From assembly GCA_017408205.1 (NCBI GenBank), contig JAFQVC010000173.1:1-13569 (forward strand): DNA of 13,569 nt. Reading direction: 5' to 3'. This document shows positions 1 to 7,835 of this stretch, in pieces; within the stretch, counting starts at the first letter, position 1, and each line of letters starts with the position of its first letter. Below the pieces are notes generated by a model, which did no database searches, was not told the DNA's origin, and saw only the letters and a program-made list of their open reading frames with translations. The stretch comes from Clostridia bacterium (GTDB lineage: Bacteria > Bacillota > Clostridia > Monoglobales > Firm-18). Both the position numbers and the translations under genes were made by a program.

Positions 1-3000
1 GATGGCACACTGTTGTGGTCTGAAAACTTTGACGGTTTAACACAGGGTCGTGACGGATGGACTGCAAGAGTGGGTAACTATGTCAGCGGTACATTAACAC
101 ATTACACAGTTAACGGCGGTTCAGTTACTTGGGAAATGGCGGCAAACAACTACACAAGTAAAGTTGCGTTTACAGACGGTAAACTTGTATTGGGACAAAA
201 GAGAAATACAGAACACGGTTCTGAAGTTGTAGATTTGCAAATTCCTTTTAGTTACAATACTACACACCCAGAAACGGGCTACACAATTTTAGAATATGAT
301 TACTGTTCAAACGCATTGCCCATTAGAAACAGACATAACGAAAGAAACGTAGGCAATGATTTGGTGTTGACACAGAAAAACGGTTCGGGAAGAGTATACG
401 GCAGAATTGATGTTACATCAACAAACGGTATTCAGGATATGTTGGGAGTGCATATCGGCAATGCTGCCGATTACACAAACATTGCTGCAGGTACTCATAA
501 AGAAAACATAAGAACAGCAGAGGATATTTCAGGTAAAACAGTTCATATGGCTCTTATCTTTGACGTTGCAAACACACAGTACAATGTTGCAGCAAAGGTT
601 GACGGCGAATATTCCTTCCTGAATTGGGAATGGGTTGATTTACCTTCAGACGCACATCCGCAACAGTTCTTTGATAAAATTACATTGACACAATCCGAAT
701 GTAATACAGGAGAAAACGCCTGGACGGAAGTAACTTATGACAACTTCACATATACAGCATACGAAACGCTTCCCGAATGGGCTGTTGCACCCCAACCTGA
801 AGCACCCGTGGTTTTATCAACAACACCTGCAAACAATGCAACAGAAATTGAAATCACCGATGATATCACTGTTGTATTTGACCAGAAAATGGATGATTTG
901 TCTTTAGACAACATTAAATTGTATAAAGATTCGGAAACAGGTACTGAAATTCCATTGACAAAAACTGTAGCAGGTAATTTGAAATCAGTTACATTTACCC
1001 CTGATGCAATGGAAGATTCATCAGATTATTATCTGGTAATTCCCACAAGTGTCAAGTCACAACAAAATATTGCACTGGAAGAACAAGTTACCGTAAAATT
1101 CTCAACAACTTTTGTGGAAGCCATAATCCCCCATATTGTTTCTTCATCAACTGTAGAAACAGGTATGGGTCTTACAGAACCGTTCAAAATTTTGTTTGAC
1201 ACCACAATGGATTTTGATTCTTTAAAAGGAGTTACATTGCATAAAGGAAACGCAGAAGGAGCAACGGTTGCGCTGACACCGTCGATGTCAACAGACAAAC
1301 TTGCAGCATATTTCGCACACGTTCCCCTTGATTACAACACAACTTATGTGCTTAAAATTCCAAACACTGTAAAATCCACAACAAAAGGTGCTTTCGCAGG
1401 TACTACATATACATTTAAAACAATAAGCCGTACAACACAGCACAAAAATGTTTTGTGGTTTGAAGATTTTGACGCAAGAACGGGCTGGAATGAAACGGAA
1501 GCAAGAGCCGGCTGGGGCGTATTACTAAGAGAAAAAATTGACGGCTCAAGTAAGGGTTACAGCGGAACGAGTGCGTTGGGTGACCGTAATAACGCGGGCA
1601 GAGCAAAGGTTGAATTCCGTGAAGGCGGTCTTATGTTCACAAGACCTCAGTATGGTGAAGACGGTGCCGGACAAAACTACTCTAATTTTACTATCCCGTT
1701 TATAGGTTATCCCGGCTCCGAATCCAGATATATTGCGTTCGAATATGATTATTATCAGAATACAGATTTTGCCAGCAAATATACAGGCGACATAACTATA
1801 AAAAACAGTGATAACCAGGTGCTTTTCGCTTCAAACTTTGGTCACTATTATTACGGATATCAGTACAGTACTTATAATTCTTTAAGTCCAAGTAGTTTTA
1901 CTGCATACCCTGAATTTTATCAGTTGCTTTCAAGTTATGACGCTACTGCAAACGGCGGTAATGCCAATGATATAGTAAATGCTCACGAATTACCCAGAGG
2001 AAGCATTGCAAACGACACATCTATTTGGGTAGGCAAAAAAATGAGAATTCAGGTATTGTTTGACGTACCAAACAGAAAATATATTGTTAACTTTACGTCA
2101 GACGGAACAAGATATGTGGCAAGAAGCGGTTGGCAGGATGTAGTGCCCGGTCGTAATATTGATTTTGACAGCGTTGTATTTTCATCGGCTTGTAACTCGG
2201 CGTCGGGTTACCCTGATGTAATAACTAAAATTGATAATGTTGCAATAGTTGAATATGCTGCACCGGATATTGCATCAACTTCTGTAGATGCACTTACAAA
2301 TATTGAAATTGACGAGCCCGTAGCAATTACATTTACAGAAGCCCTGCAGGAAGACACTCTTTCGGGCATTACGCTAAAGAATGGCTCAACAGTTGTAAAC
2401 GACGGCTTTGATTTATCCTCTGACGGTAAAACAGTTACGTTGTTGCACGACAACCTTGCATACGGAACTACATATACACTTACTGTTCCCACAACTGTAA
2501 TGTCGGAAGATTATTTCACAGTGGCAGAACAAAAAGTAATTTCATTTACAACAATGGCGGCAGATACTGCTCCCCAAGTAAAAGATATAACAATTGCAGA
2601 CGGTACACAGGAAGTTGCACTTGACAAAACATTATCTGTTACATTTACAAAGCCGATGAGTTCAACATCTCTGGCAAATGTAACACTTACTGCAGACGGA
2701 AATCCCGTTGCAATTGGTGTTTCAATGTCAGATAACGACAAGACAGTTACATTTACTCACGCTGATTTTGATTACGGAAAGACGTATGTTCTTACAATTC
2801 CTGCATCTGTTACAGATAAAAACAGTAACGCTTTTGCAGGTGCCACATACACATTCTATTCAAAAACAGCACCTATACCCCCCGCTATCGTATCTTCATC
2901 AATAACAAACGGTCAGACGGGAGTGCTTGTTACAAGTGAGTTCTATTTTACTTTTGACAAGGCAATGAATGTTGGCTCTCTTGATAATATTACACTGACA

Positions 3001-4554
3001 GGAGAAGAAGGAGACATTCCTCTTTATGTATATACTTCAAACGGTAACAAGACAATAAAACTTGACCACGGAAAACTTGATAACGGAACGGATTATACTT
3101 TAACCATTCCCACAAGCGTAAAAGCGGTAAACGGTCTTGGAGTTGCAAGCGACATAGTATATACGTTTACAACTGCAGACGTGGTTGAAGGAGAGACCTT
3201 GTTGTACGGTCAGTATTTCGACAGTGCAATCGGTGGCGCAACAGAAACACAGGCACAGTATCAGGACGGTAACTGGAACATTTATTCAAAAGTTGAGGGT
3301 ACAACTGATTATTCAGATGCAAACAAAGTTGAATTTATTGACGGTAAAATGGTAATTACCAAAGAACAGAGAATAACAGGTACAGAGGCACAAAACTCAA
3401 TTTATGCCATACTTGATTTATCAACTGCCGCAAGTATGCCTGAAACAGGCGTTGTTGCTATTGAGTACGATATCAAATACAGCAAACGACCTGTTGCAAC
3501 AATGTGGTACACGGATACAACGGTAAGTACCAATATGAACGGTAATTCATCTTACGAAATAACACGTCTTTCTTTCTCAACCGGCAGTTACGGATGGAAA
3601 GACAAGAGTGTTTACAACGACGTAAACAAGGACTTGACCATTACACCAAACCCCTGGCTTGAGGGTAAGGATATACATGTTAAACTTGTGTATAACTTAG
3701 ACGAAAGAACTTATTCGATGTTCTATACAGTTGATGGTGTAACATATCAGAGCCCTGTTGGTGTTGCTCCTTTCAGAGACGAGATTTCAAGCACAAAGAT
3801 TGCAAAACTTATGTTCTCATATACGTACAGATATTCAGATGACGACCCCGTTACAATTTCTATTGACAACGTAGAAGTTAAAAAACTTACAAAGCCCGTA
3901 GTTGATACGGTTGCATCTTCCGTTGTTGACGGTCAGGCAGGCGTTAGTGCAACAGAAAGAATTAAAGTTGCATTTAATGCAAATATGAACACCAATTACT
4001 TTAAGGATATCAAGATTTATGAAGGTGTTGTAGCACCCCAGAACCTTGTTCCCACAACTTCTGTTGTTGAAGATGCAAAAACCTGTTATGTTTATCTTGA
4101 TAAGGGATTGAAATACAGTACAGCATACATAATTGACGTTCCGTCATCAGTTGTAAGTACAAACTTAATTCCTATTGTCACAACTGATATTACATTTACT
4201 ACAGAAGCACCGGTAGTTGGTTACGAAGCGGAATTTGTTTCTGTTAAAAACGGAAGCGGTGTTACTGTAACAGATATCAGAGGACTGACAACCGTTAAGG
4301 CAGAGGTTAAATTTACAAACGAAATGTGTGCACAGTTAAAATCACCTAAACTTGCTATTGCACTTTGCGACAGCGAGGGCAATATAAAGAGCGTTTCTTA
4401 CAGACAGACAACTCTTAATGTTGGTGCACCACAAATTGCTACAGCGACATTTACGTCAACCACACCGTTTGAACTTGGTGACTATATAAAAGCATTCGTT
4501 TTAGACGGTAATACAGGTGCTGTTATGTCGCAGGAAGTTATATATAATCAATAA
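1..4554 (+). CDS. Large secreted modular protein with repeated Ig-like (Big_5/SbsA) and beta-sandwich modules, 5'-truncated
   Basis: The frame is open from base 1 (reading DGTLLWSENFDG), so the true start, signal peptide and perhaps a wall anchor lie outside the window; 1517 codons are visible. Three divergent modules of about 230-270 residues start with LLW-type/FD motifs (about 10-780, 1447-2259, 3190-3891). They share a V-F-DG-L strand, an I-EYD strand, a GK-hydrophobic-FD-Y strand with a following DG, and a closing DN strand, as in LamG/concanavalin-like folds. Between them are six Ig-like domains of about 100 residues resembling SbsA/Big_5: two (802-1110, 1123-1422), three (2260-2553, 2569-2868, 2878-3174) and one (3895-4203). 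Each has an F-M-S/L-I-L stretch and ends with a TY-L-IP-SV motif. A C-terminal domain of about 110 residues (4219-4551) contains IKAFVLDG, resembling a terminal domain of clostridial surface proteins. No LPXTG or SLH motif is seen at the C-terminus. No catalytic domain is recognised. A surface adhesin or glycan-binding role is inference. Confidence 0.8.
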   Translation, partial: DGTLLWSENFDGLTQGRDGWTARVGNYVSGTLTHYTVNGGSVTWEMAANNYTSKVAFTDGKLVLGQKRNTEHGSEVVDLQIPFSYNTTHPETGYTILEYDYCSNALPIRNRHNERNVGNDLVLTQKNGSGRVYGRIDVTSTNGIQDMLGVHIGNAADYTNIAAGTHKENIRTAEDISGKTVHMALIFDVANTQYNVAAKVDGEYSFLNWEWVDLPSDAHPQQFFDKITLTQSECNTGENAWTEVTYDNFTYTAYETLPEWAVAPQPEAPVVLSTTPANNATEIEITDDITVVFDQKMDDLSLDNIKLYKDSETGTEIPLTKTVAGNLKSVTFTPDAMEDSSDYYLVIPTSVKSQQNIALEEQVTVKFSTTFVEAIIPHIVSSSTVETGMGLTEPFKILFDTTMDFDSLKGVTLHKGNAEGATVALTPSMSTDKLAAYFAHVPLDYNTTYVLKIPNTVKSTTKGAFAGTTYTFKTISRTTQHKNVLWFEDFDARTGWNETEARAGWGVLLREKIDGSSKGYSGTSALGDRNNAGRAKVEFREGGLMFTRPQYGEDGAGQNYSNFTIPFIGYPGSESRYIAFEYDYYQNTDFASKYTGDITIKNSDNQVLFASNFGHYYYGYQYSTYNSLSPSSFTAYPEFYQLLSSYDATANGGNANDIVNAHELPRGSIANDTSIWVGKKMRIQVLFDVPNRKYIVNFTSDGTRYVARSGWQDVVPGRNIDFDSVVFSSACNSASGYPDVITKIDNVAIVEYAAPDIASTSVDALTNIEIDEPVAITFTEALQEDTLSGITLKNGSTVVNDGFDLSSDGKTVTLLHDNLAYGTTYTLTVPTTVMSEDYFTVAEQKVISFTTMAADTAPQVKDITIADGTQEVALDKTLSVTFTKPMSSTSLANVTLTADGNPVAIGVSMSDNDKTVTFTHADFDYGKTYVLTIPASVTDKNSNAFAGATYTFYSKTAPIPPAIVSSSITNGQTGVLVTSEFYFTFDKAMNVGSLDNITLTGEEGDIPLYVYTSNGNKTIKLDHGKLDNGTDYTLTIPTSVKAVNGLGVASDIVYTFTTADVVEGETLLYGQYFDSAIGGATETQAQYQDGNWNIYSKVEGTTDYSDANKVEFIDGKMVITKEQRITGTEAQNSIYAILDLSTAASMPETGVVAIEYDIKYSKRPVATMWYTDTTVSTNMNGNSSYEITRLSFSTGSYGWKDKSVYNDVNKDLTITPNPWLEGKDIHVKLVYNLDERTYSMFYTVDGVTYQSPVGVAPFRDEISSTKIAKLMFSYTYRYSDDDPVTISIDNVEVKKLTKPVVDTVASSVVDGQAGVSATERIKVAFNANMNTNYFKDIKIYEGVVAPQNLVPTTSVVEDAKTCYVYLDKGLKYSTAYIIDVPSSVVSTNLIPIVTTDITFTTEAPVVGYEAEFVSVKNGSGVTVTDIRGLTTVKAEVKFTNEMCAQLKSPKLAIALCDSEGNIKSVSYRQTTLNVGAPQIATATFTSTTPFELGDYIKAFVLDGNTGAVMSQEVIYNQ

Positions 4555-4561
4555 AATAACA

Positions 4562-4597
4562 AAAAGTCATTAGCCAACGGCTAATGACTTTTAATTT
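4562..4597 (+). terminator. Rho-independent terminator of the large modular gene
   Basis: A perfect 14-bp stem (4562-4575 with 4579-4592) with an AAC loop is flanked by an A-run and a T-rich tail. It begins 7 bases after the TAA stop. The A/T symmetry could let it work in both directions, but no gene converges here. Its tail touches the start of the operator-like element at 4597, so the next gene has its own promoter. Confidence 0.9.
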
Positions 4598-4626
4598 GTG
4601 CAAGATAGTGCTAATTTTACTCAATA
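4597..4626 (+). promoter_or_regulatory. Putative AraC-type operator, copy 1 (upstream of propeller gene)
   Basis: This element is TGTGCAAGATAGTG (4597-4610) followed by a T-rich stretch and TCAA-A. The same 14 bases occur at 6715-6728, and 25 of 30 positions match over the longer element. In both places the element begins exactly 60 bases before a TATAAT box. A weaker second half-site (TCAATAAA region) lies about 21 bases downstream of the first, the two-turn period usual for AraC/XylS operators. Binding by the regulator encoded at 5888-6697 is inference from position and sharing. Confidence 0.6.
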
Positions 4627-4633
4627 AATTACA

Positions 4634-4662
4634 TTGAAAATTTAAAATAAAAGTAATATAAT
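4634..4662 (+). promoter_or_regulatory. Sigma-A type promoter of the propeller gene
   Basis: The -35 is TTGAAA (4634-4639) and the -10 is TATAAT (4657-4662), with a 17-base spacer. The predicted start point is near 4669. That gives a leader of about 26 bases before the ATG at 4695 and makes the upstream in-frame ATG at 4671 an unlikely start. The operator-like element ends 7 bases before the -35, a position suited to activation by an AraC-family protein. Confidence 0.75.
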
Positions 4663-4694
4663 GATATCACATGAAAAACGTGGGAGGAGATAAA

Positions 4695-5867
4695 ATGTAT
4701 TTACCTGACTTTGAAAGTGAAAAATTATTATATTTAATGGACGACCATCCTATTAAAAAGTACGAAACAGTTATTTCACAGAACCCAAGTGACGAGGAAA
4801 AGGCATTGGGGGATATGTTTGCAAAAGACATCAGTGATAATTTTATTTCTGATTTCAAGAAAGAGGGGGACACAATGGTACATGTGTCAACCTATACAAT
4901 CATAAACGATGTTATTTATATGACTTACTACGCAAGTCCCGAAGCAGAGGAAGAAACCCCCGAAAAACAACGGGCAAGATTTGTATTTTGCAATATAAAT
5001 ACACCTGACGAAAAAACTTATTTTGATTTGCAGTGTGCAGGGGAAATGCTGGGCAACAAAAAAGTTGACTGTGTTTATGACACAATACTGATGCAAAAAG
5101 ATGACGACACACTGTTTCTTATGTGGACGGCAAAACTTTCGGGAGATTACTATCGCCTTTATAAAACATATTCCATTTCAAAGAACGAGTTAACTGAAAC
5201 AAAAGTAAACAGATTAAAAGTGGGAAATACCGTTGTTGACTGGAATATTCCCAATATGAAAAACGCCTTTGCTGAAAACGACATTCCCTGCAAAAAAATG
5301 GGTGTGGATATAGGCGTAATGCAGAAAATCACAACAAGGATTGAAAATGGCGAAACTTATTACTACACAGGCGCTTACTGCTGGGACTTTAACTGCATAA
5401 TAAAGAGCAAAGATATGATTACCTGGGAGTATGTGGCACAACCTGATTTTGCCAATCAGTCCCTTTGGGAAAATGCAGTATATACAGTTGATGACAAGGT
5501 GTATTATTTTGTAAGACAACATCACGACTGGGGTGTGAAAACGGGCTTCCTTACATATTATGATTTGGTTAGTAAAAAGTGGGCAACTCCTGTGCTTGTT
5601 GACGATTCCCAGTCACGCTCTGATTTTATTATGCATAAGGGCGAGTTGTATCTTTTCCATGCGCCAATTGACAGGGAACATATAGGCGTAATTAAAATTG
5701 ACAGAAATAAACTGGAAAACTCAAAAAGGGTGTTTGTTGCAAAAATGAGTGAGAGTTGTTTTTATCCTTTTGTACAGTGGGGAAATGGACAATTATATTT
5801 TTCGTACACCATGGACAGAAAAGCAATCAAACTGTCAAAATTCGATGCAGATAAATACTTAAAATAA
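4695..5867 (+). CDS. Sialidase-like beta-propeller protein, probable cytoplasmic glycan-active or glycan-binding protein
   Basis: The protein has 390 residues from the ATG at 4695, chosen because GGGAGGAG (4682-4689) lies just upstream; an in-frame ATG at 4671 lacks a ribosome site and sits at the predicted transcript start. The sequence is rich in short beta strands with repeated aromatic/acidic turns such as IIKSKDMITWEYV, AVYTVDDKVYYFV and KGELYLFHAPIDREHIG. This looks like the five/six-bladed propeller proteins often annotated as sialidase-family or exo-alpha-sialidase-like in gut Clostridia. No signal peptide is seen, so it is probably cytoplasmic. I cannot assign catalytic residues, and true sialidase activity is unproven; a GH43-like or BNR-repeat protein is an alternative. 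It sits in a cassette with an AraC regulator and a DapA/NanA-superfamily aldolase. It shares an operator-like element with the aldolase gene, which supports a joint role in using one sugar or sugar acid. Confidence 0.6.
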   Translation: MYLPDFESEKLLYLMDDHPIKKYETVISQNPSDEEKALGDMFAKDISDNFISDFKKEGDTMVHVSTYTIINDVIYMTYYASPEAEEETPEKQRARFVFCNINTPDEKTYFDLQCAGEMLGNKKVDCVYDTILMQKDDDTLFLMWTAKLSGDYYRLYKTYSISKNELTETKVNRLKVGNTVVDWNIPNMKNAFAENDIPCKKMGVDIGVMQKITTRIENGETYYYTGAYCWDFNCIIKSKDMITWEYVAQPDFANQSLWENAVYTVDDKVYYFVRQHHDWGVKTGFLTYYDLVSKKWATPVLVDDSQSRSDFIMHKGELYLFHAPIDREHIGVIKIDRNKLENSKRVFVAKMSESCFYPFVQWGNGQLYFSYTMDRKAIKLSKFDADKYLK

Positions 5868-5889
5868 AAAGACGCCTCGGCGTCTTTTT
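5866..5889. terminator. Bidirectional terminator between the convergent propeller and AraC genes
   Basis: GACGCC (5871-5876) pairs with GGCGTC (5879-5884), flanked by five A and five T. On either strand this gives a G+C stem with a T-tract. The inner C/G pair probably opens into a CTCG loop. It overlaps the last bases of the propeller stop codon and of the AraC stop codon (5888-5890 on the minus strand). Confidence 0.85.
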
Positions 5890-6697
5890 ATTTATAATCA
5901 GATGGCAACTTACCCATGAAACGTTTGAAGGTTTTTGTGAAAAAGGACATATTGTCAAATCCGCACATACGGGCAGTTTCTCCTATAGTGTATCCTTCTT
6001 CAATAAAGCCCTTTGCCTTTTTACAACGATAACTGTTTATATATTCAATAATAGTATGGTTTGTCGCTTTCTTAAACTCGCGGGAAAGTACATATTTGTT
6101 CGAAAATACATTCTTTGCAATTTCGTCAAGCGACATTTTTTGTGAGTAATTTTCCCGAATGTATTTTATGGTATGTTTTACACGATTAAAAACATCTTTT
6201 TTTACTGAATTATCTGTACTGTCTGCAACCACATAATTTGTTCGTAATTCAATAAGAATACGTAATACAATATCACGAAGTTTGGCTATTCTGCAAACAT
6301 CATTTGTGTTCACATAGGTTTCGTTCAGTTCCCTGAAAAGAGAAGCCATCGTCTCATTTCTGAAATAGGGAATAAAACGAAGATTATGAGTGTCAATGTC
6401 TGCATCATTGCAAAAATTCTGATCAATAATCAGGCAAGTGTAGCAAACTCGTTCTTTGCTGGTAATATGATGGATAACATTTGTATTTACCGCCACTATA
6501 TCTCCCTGTGAAACTTCACGCATTTCTCCGTCCAATGAAACTACACCCACACCTGCTGAACAGTACTGCAGTTCTAAATTTTCATGCCAGTTTGCCTGGT
6601 GGCTATACTTGGTTGGCGTGATTTCAATTCCGAAATTAACAAAAAAGGGCAATTTTTCATTTAGCCAAGAGTGTTCTTCATACCGAAGTTCCGACAT
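5888..6697 (-). CDS. AraC-family transcriptional regulator with cupin sensor domain
   Basis: The protein has 269 residues from the ATG at 6697-6695, which has a perfect AGGAGG (6711-6706) 8 bases upstream. An in-frame start 15 codons earlier (6742) would place that ribosome site inside the gene and is rejected. Residues about 30-95 form an AraC-type cupin sensor (WHENLELQYCSAG, then GDIVAVNTNVIHHI). Residues about 170-269 are the double helix-turn-helix domain: SLDEIAKNVFSNKYVLSREFKKATN is the first unit, and ETARMCGFDNMSFFTKTFKRFMGKLPSDYK is the second and carries the family signature. AraC proteins with this layout usually activate sugar-use genes in response to a small sugar ligand. The gene lies between two targets that share an operator-like element, and it is divergent from the aldolase gene. 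One element copy lies just upstream of its own ribosome site, so autoregulation is plausible. The ligand is unknown. Confidence 0.92.
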   Translation of the reverse strand: MSELRYEEHSWLNEKLPFFVNFGIEITPTKYSHQANWHENLELQYCSAGVGVVSLDGEMREVSQGDIVAVNTNVIHHITSKERVCYTCLIIDQNFCNDADIDTHNLRFIPYFRNETMASLFRELNETYVNTNDVCRIAKLRDIVLRILIELRTNYVVADSTDNSVKKDVFNRVKHTIKYIRENYSQKMSLDEIAKNVFSNKYVLSREFKKATNHTIIEYINSYRCKKAKGFIEEGYTIGETARMCGFDNMSFFTKTFKRFMGKLPSDYK

Positions 6698-6714
6698 TGC
6701 TTTATCCTCCTGAA

Positions 6715-6744
6715 TGTGCAAGATAGTGTTATTTTTTGTCAAGA
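6715..6744 (+). promoter_or_regulatory. Putative AraC-type operator, copy 2 (between araC-like and aldolase genes)
   Basis: TGTGCAAGATAGTG (6715-6728) repeats the element at 4597 exactly, and the match extends over 30 bases with five differences. Here the two half-sites are clearest: CAAGAT at 6719-6724 recurs at 6740-6745, a 21-base period. The element begins 60 bases before TATAAT at 6775, the same distance as in copy 1. It also sits 4 bases upstream of the AraC ribosome site on the opposite strand, so binding could both activate the aldolase gene and limit araC expression. Confidence 0.62.
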
Positions 6745-6751
6745 TGAAGTA

Positions 6752-6780
6752 TAGTTATGCTTATAAATATATTATATAAT
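6752..6780 (+). promoter_or_regulatory. Promoter of the aldolase gene: perfect -10, poor -35
   Basis: TATAAT lies at 6775-6780. The base position 17 upstream holds TAGTTA (6752-6757), a poor -35 match. A strong -10 with a weak -35 just downstream of an AraC-type site is the usual form of an activator-dependent promoter. The predicted start is near 6787, leaving a leader of about 60 bases before the ATG at 6848. Confidence 0.6.
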
Positions 6781-6847
6781 ATCATTGAAGGAAATACAAG
6801 CGGTTTTAAGAAATCGCAACAAAGTAAACTATAAAGGAGAGAAAACT

Positions 6848-7765
6848 ATGGCAAGACAAAAACTTGACGGAATATTAATTCCGGTAATCACACCATTTAA
6901 CAAGGATGAATCTATCAATTTCTCAGCAATTAAAGAAGTTGCAAAGTTTTTGAGTGAAAATGGTGTAACAGGTATCATTCCAAGTGGTTCTACTGGCGAA
7001 ATGATTGCTCTTGAAAAAGATGAGCAGATTGCTGTAAACAAAGCGTACATCGAAGCAGGTCACGAATACGGACTAAAGGTTGTGGCATCTACAGGTGCAT
7101 ATCGTACTAAAGATGTTGTAGAGATGTCTCAAGCTGCAGAGTCTGACGGTGCTGACGGTATTATGGCAGTTACACCCTGGTATATGGGACCTAACGAAAA
7201 AGAATTGTTTGGTCACTATAAAGCAGTACATGATGCAATTAACATTCCTGTAATGCTATATCATAACCCGTACTATTCAACAGTTTTAATGAGTGATAAA
7301 TTTATGGCTAAATTATACAATGAAGGTTGTATTGATGCCATTAAGGAACGTCAGGCAGACGTGTACCGTCAGCAGAATCTTCGCCGTTTGACAGATGATA
7401 ATTTCGGACTTTTCTACGGATATGATGTATGTCCTGTAGAATGTTTGACTTGCTGGACAGACGGATGGGTTTGCGGTACAGGTAACTTGTTCCCCGCTGA
7501 AAATGCAGCAGTATATAACCTGGCAAAAGAAAGAAAGACTGAAGAAGCAATGAAAGCACATGCAGAAAAAATATGGCCTTATCTGCACCTTTTCTCAGAA
7601 GCTGATTCTAATGGCGATGTACTATGGCTACAAATTATCAAAGAAGGTCTTAAACTTCGCGGTATAGATGCCGGTTACTGTCGTAAACCAGTTTTATCAG
7701 AACTTCCTCAGGAAACAATGGATAGATTGAAAGCCACATTAAAACACTACGGATACATTGGTTAA
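6848..7765 (+). CDS. DapA/NanA-superfamily pyruvate-type (Schiff-base) aldolase, substrate unknown
   Basis: The protein has 305 residues, the normal length for the dihydrodipicolinate synthase/N-acetylneuraminate lyase superfamily. The ATG at 6848 is chosen for AAAGGAGAG at 6833-6841; a TTG at 6785 would sit at the transcript start. Visible active-site features are GSTGE (residues 47-51), Tyr138 in LYHNPYY, and the Schiff-base Lys166 in DAIKERQAD. WVCGTGNLFP corresponds to the family's glycine-rich loop before the C-terminal helices. Dihydrodipicolinate synthases usually have an arginine shortly after the YN-P motif to bind the aspartate semialdehyde carboxylate. Here the stretch reads YYSTV with no arginine, so a lysine-biosynthesis role is unlikely. 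Lyases for N-acetylneuraminate, 2-keto-3-deoxy sugar acids or hydroxyprolines share the fold. Together with a sialidase-like propeller gene under the same operator, cleavage of a sugar acid to pyruvate plus an aldehyde is likely. The gene is monocistronic and ends at a terminator. Confidence 0.85.
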   Translation: MARQKLDGILIPVITPFNKDESINFSAIKEVAKFLSENGVTGIIPSGSTGEMIALEKDEQIAVNKAYIEAGHEYGLKVVASTGAYRTKDVVEMSQAAESDGADGIMAVTPWYMGPNEKELFGHYKAVHDAINIPVMLYHNPYYSTVLMSDKFMAKLYNEGCIDAIKERQADVYRQQNLRRLTDDNFGLFYGYDVCPVECLTCWTDGWVCGTGNLFPAENAAVYNLAKERKTEEAMKAHAEKIWPYLHLFSEADSNGDVLWLQIIKEGLKLRGIDAGYCRKPVLSELPQETMDRLKATLKHYGYIG

Positions 7766-7782
7766 TGTAAATATTTCATAAT

Positions 7783-7826
7783 AAATGACCTTTGCGTAAC
7801 AATTGTTACACAAAGGTCATTTTTAA
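7783..7826. terminator. Bidirectional terminator between the convergent aldolase and sleB genes
   Basis: The stem pairs 7783-7800 with 7805-7822 around an AATT loop, 18 positions with one C/A mismatch (7795/7810) on the plus strand. Read on the minus strand the mismatch becomes a G/U wobble, so the hairpin is slightly better for sleB. A-runs and T-runs flank both sides, serving both genes. Confidence 0.88.
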
Positions 7827-7835
7827 TTGATATAC

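Noticed and set aside
1415..1606. Small minus-strand frames within the large modular gene and similar shadows in other genes
   Set aside because: They lack ribosome sites and recognisable domains, and they lie opposite well-supported coding sequence.
2260..3174. Tandem Ig-like domains as a recent DNA repeat
   Set aside because: Similarity is at motif level only; the nucleotide sequences have diverged, so this is an old domain duplication and not a DNA repeat array.
6698..6742. Longer AraC protein starting at 6742
   Set aside because: A perfect AGGAGG lies 8 bases before the inner ATG at 6697, and the extension would cover the operator-like element.
6737..6742. TTGACA on the minus strand as the -35 of the araC-like gene
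   Set aside because: No acceptable -10 lies 16-18 bases downstream; the hexamer there reads GCACAT. The araC promoter remains unassigned.
6848..7765. Aldolase as DapA of lysine synthesis
   Set aside because: The arginine expected after the Tyr-Asn-Pro region is absent, and the context is a separately regulated sugar-type cassette.
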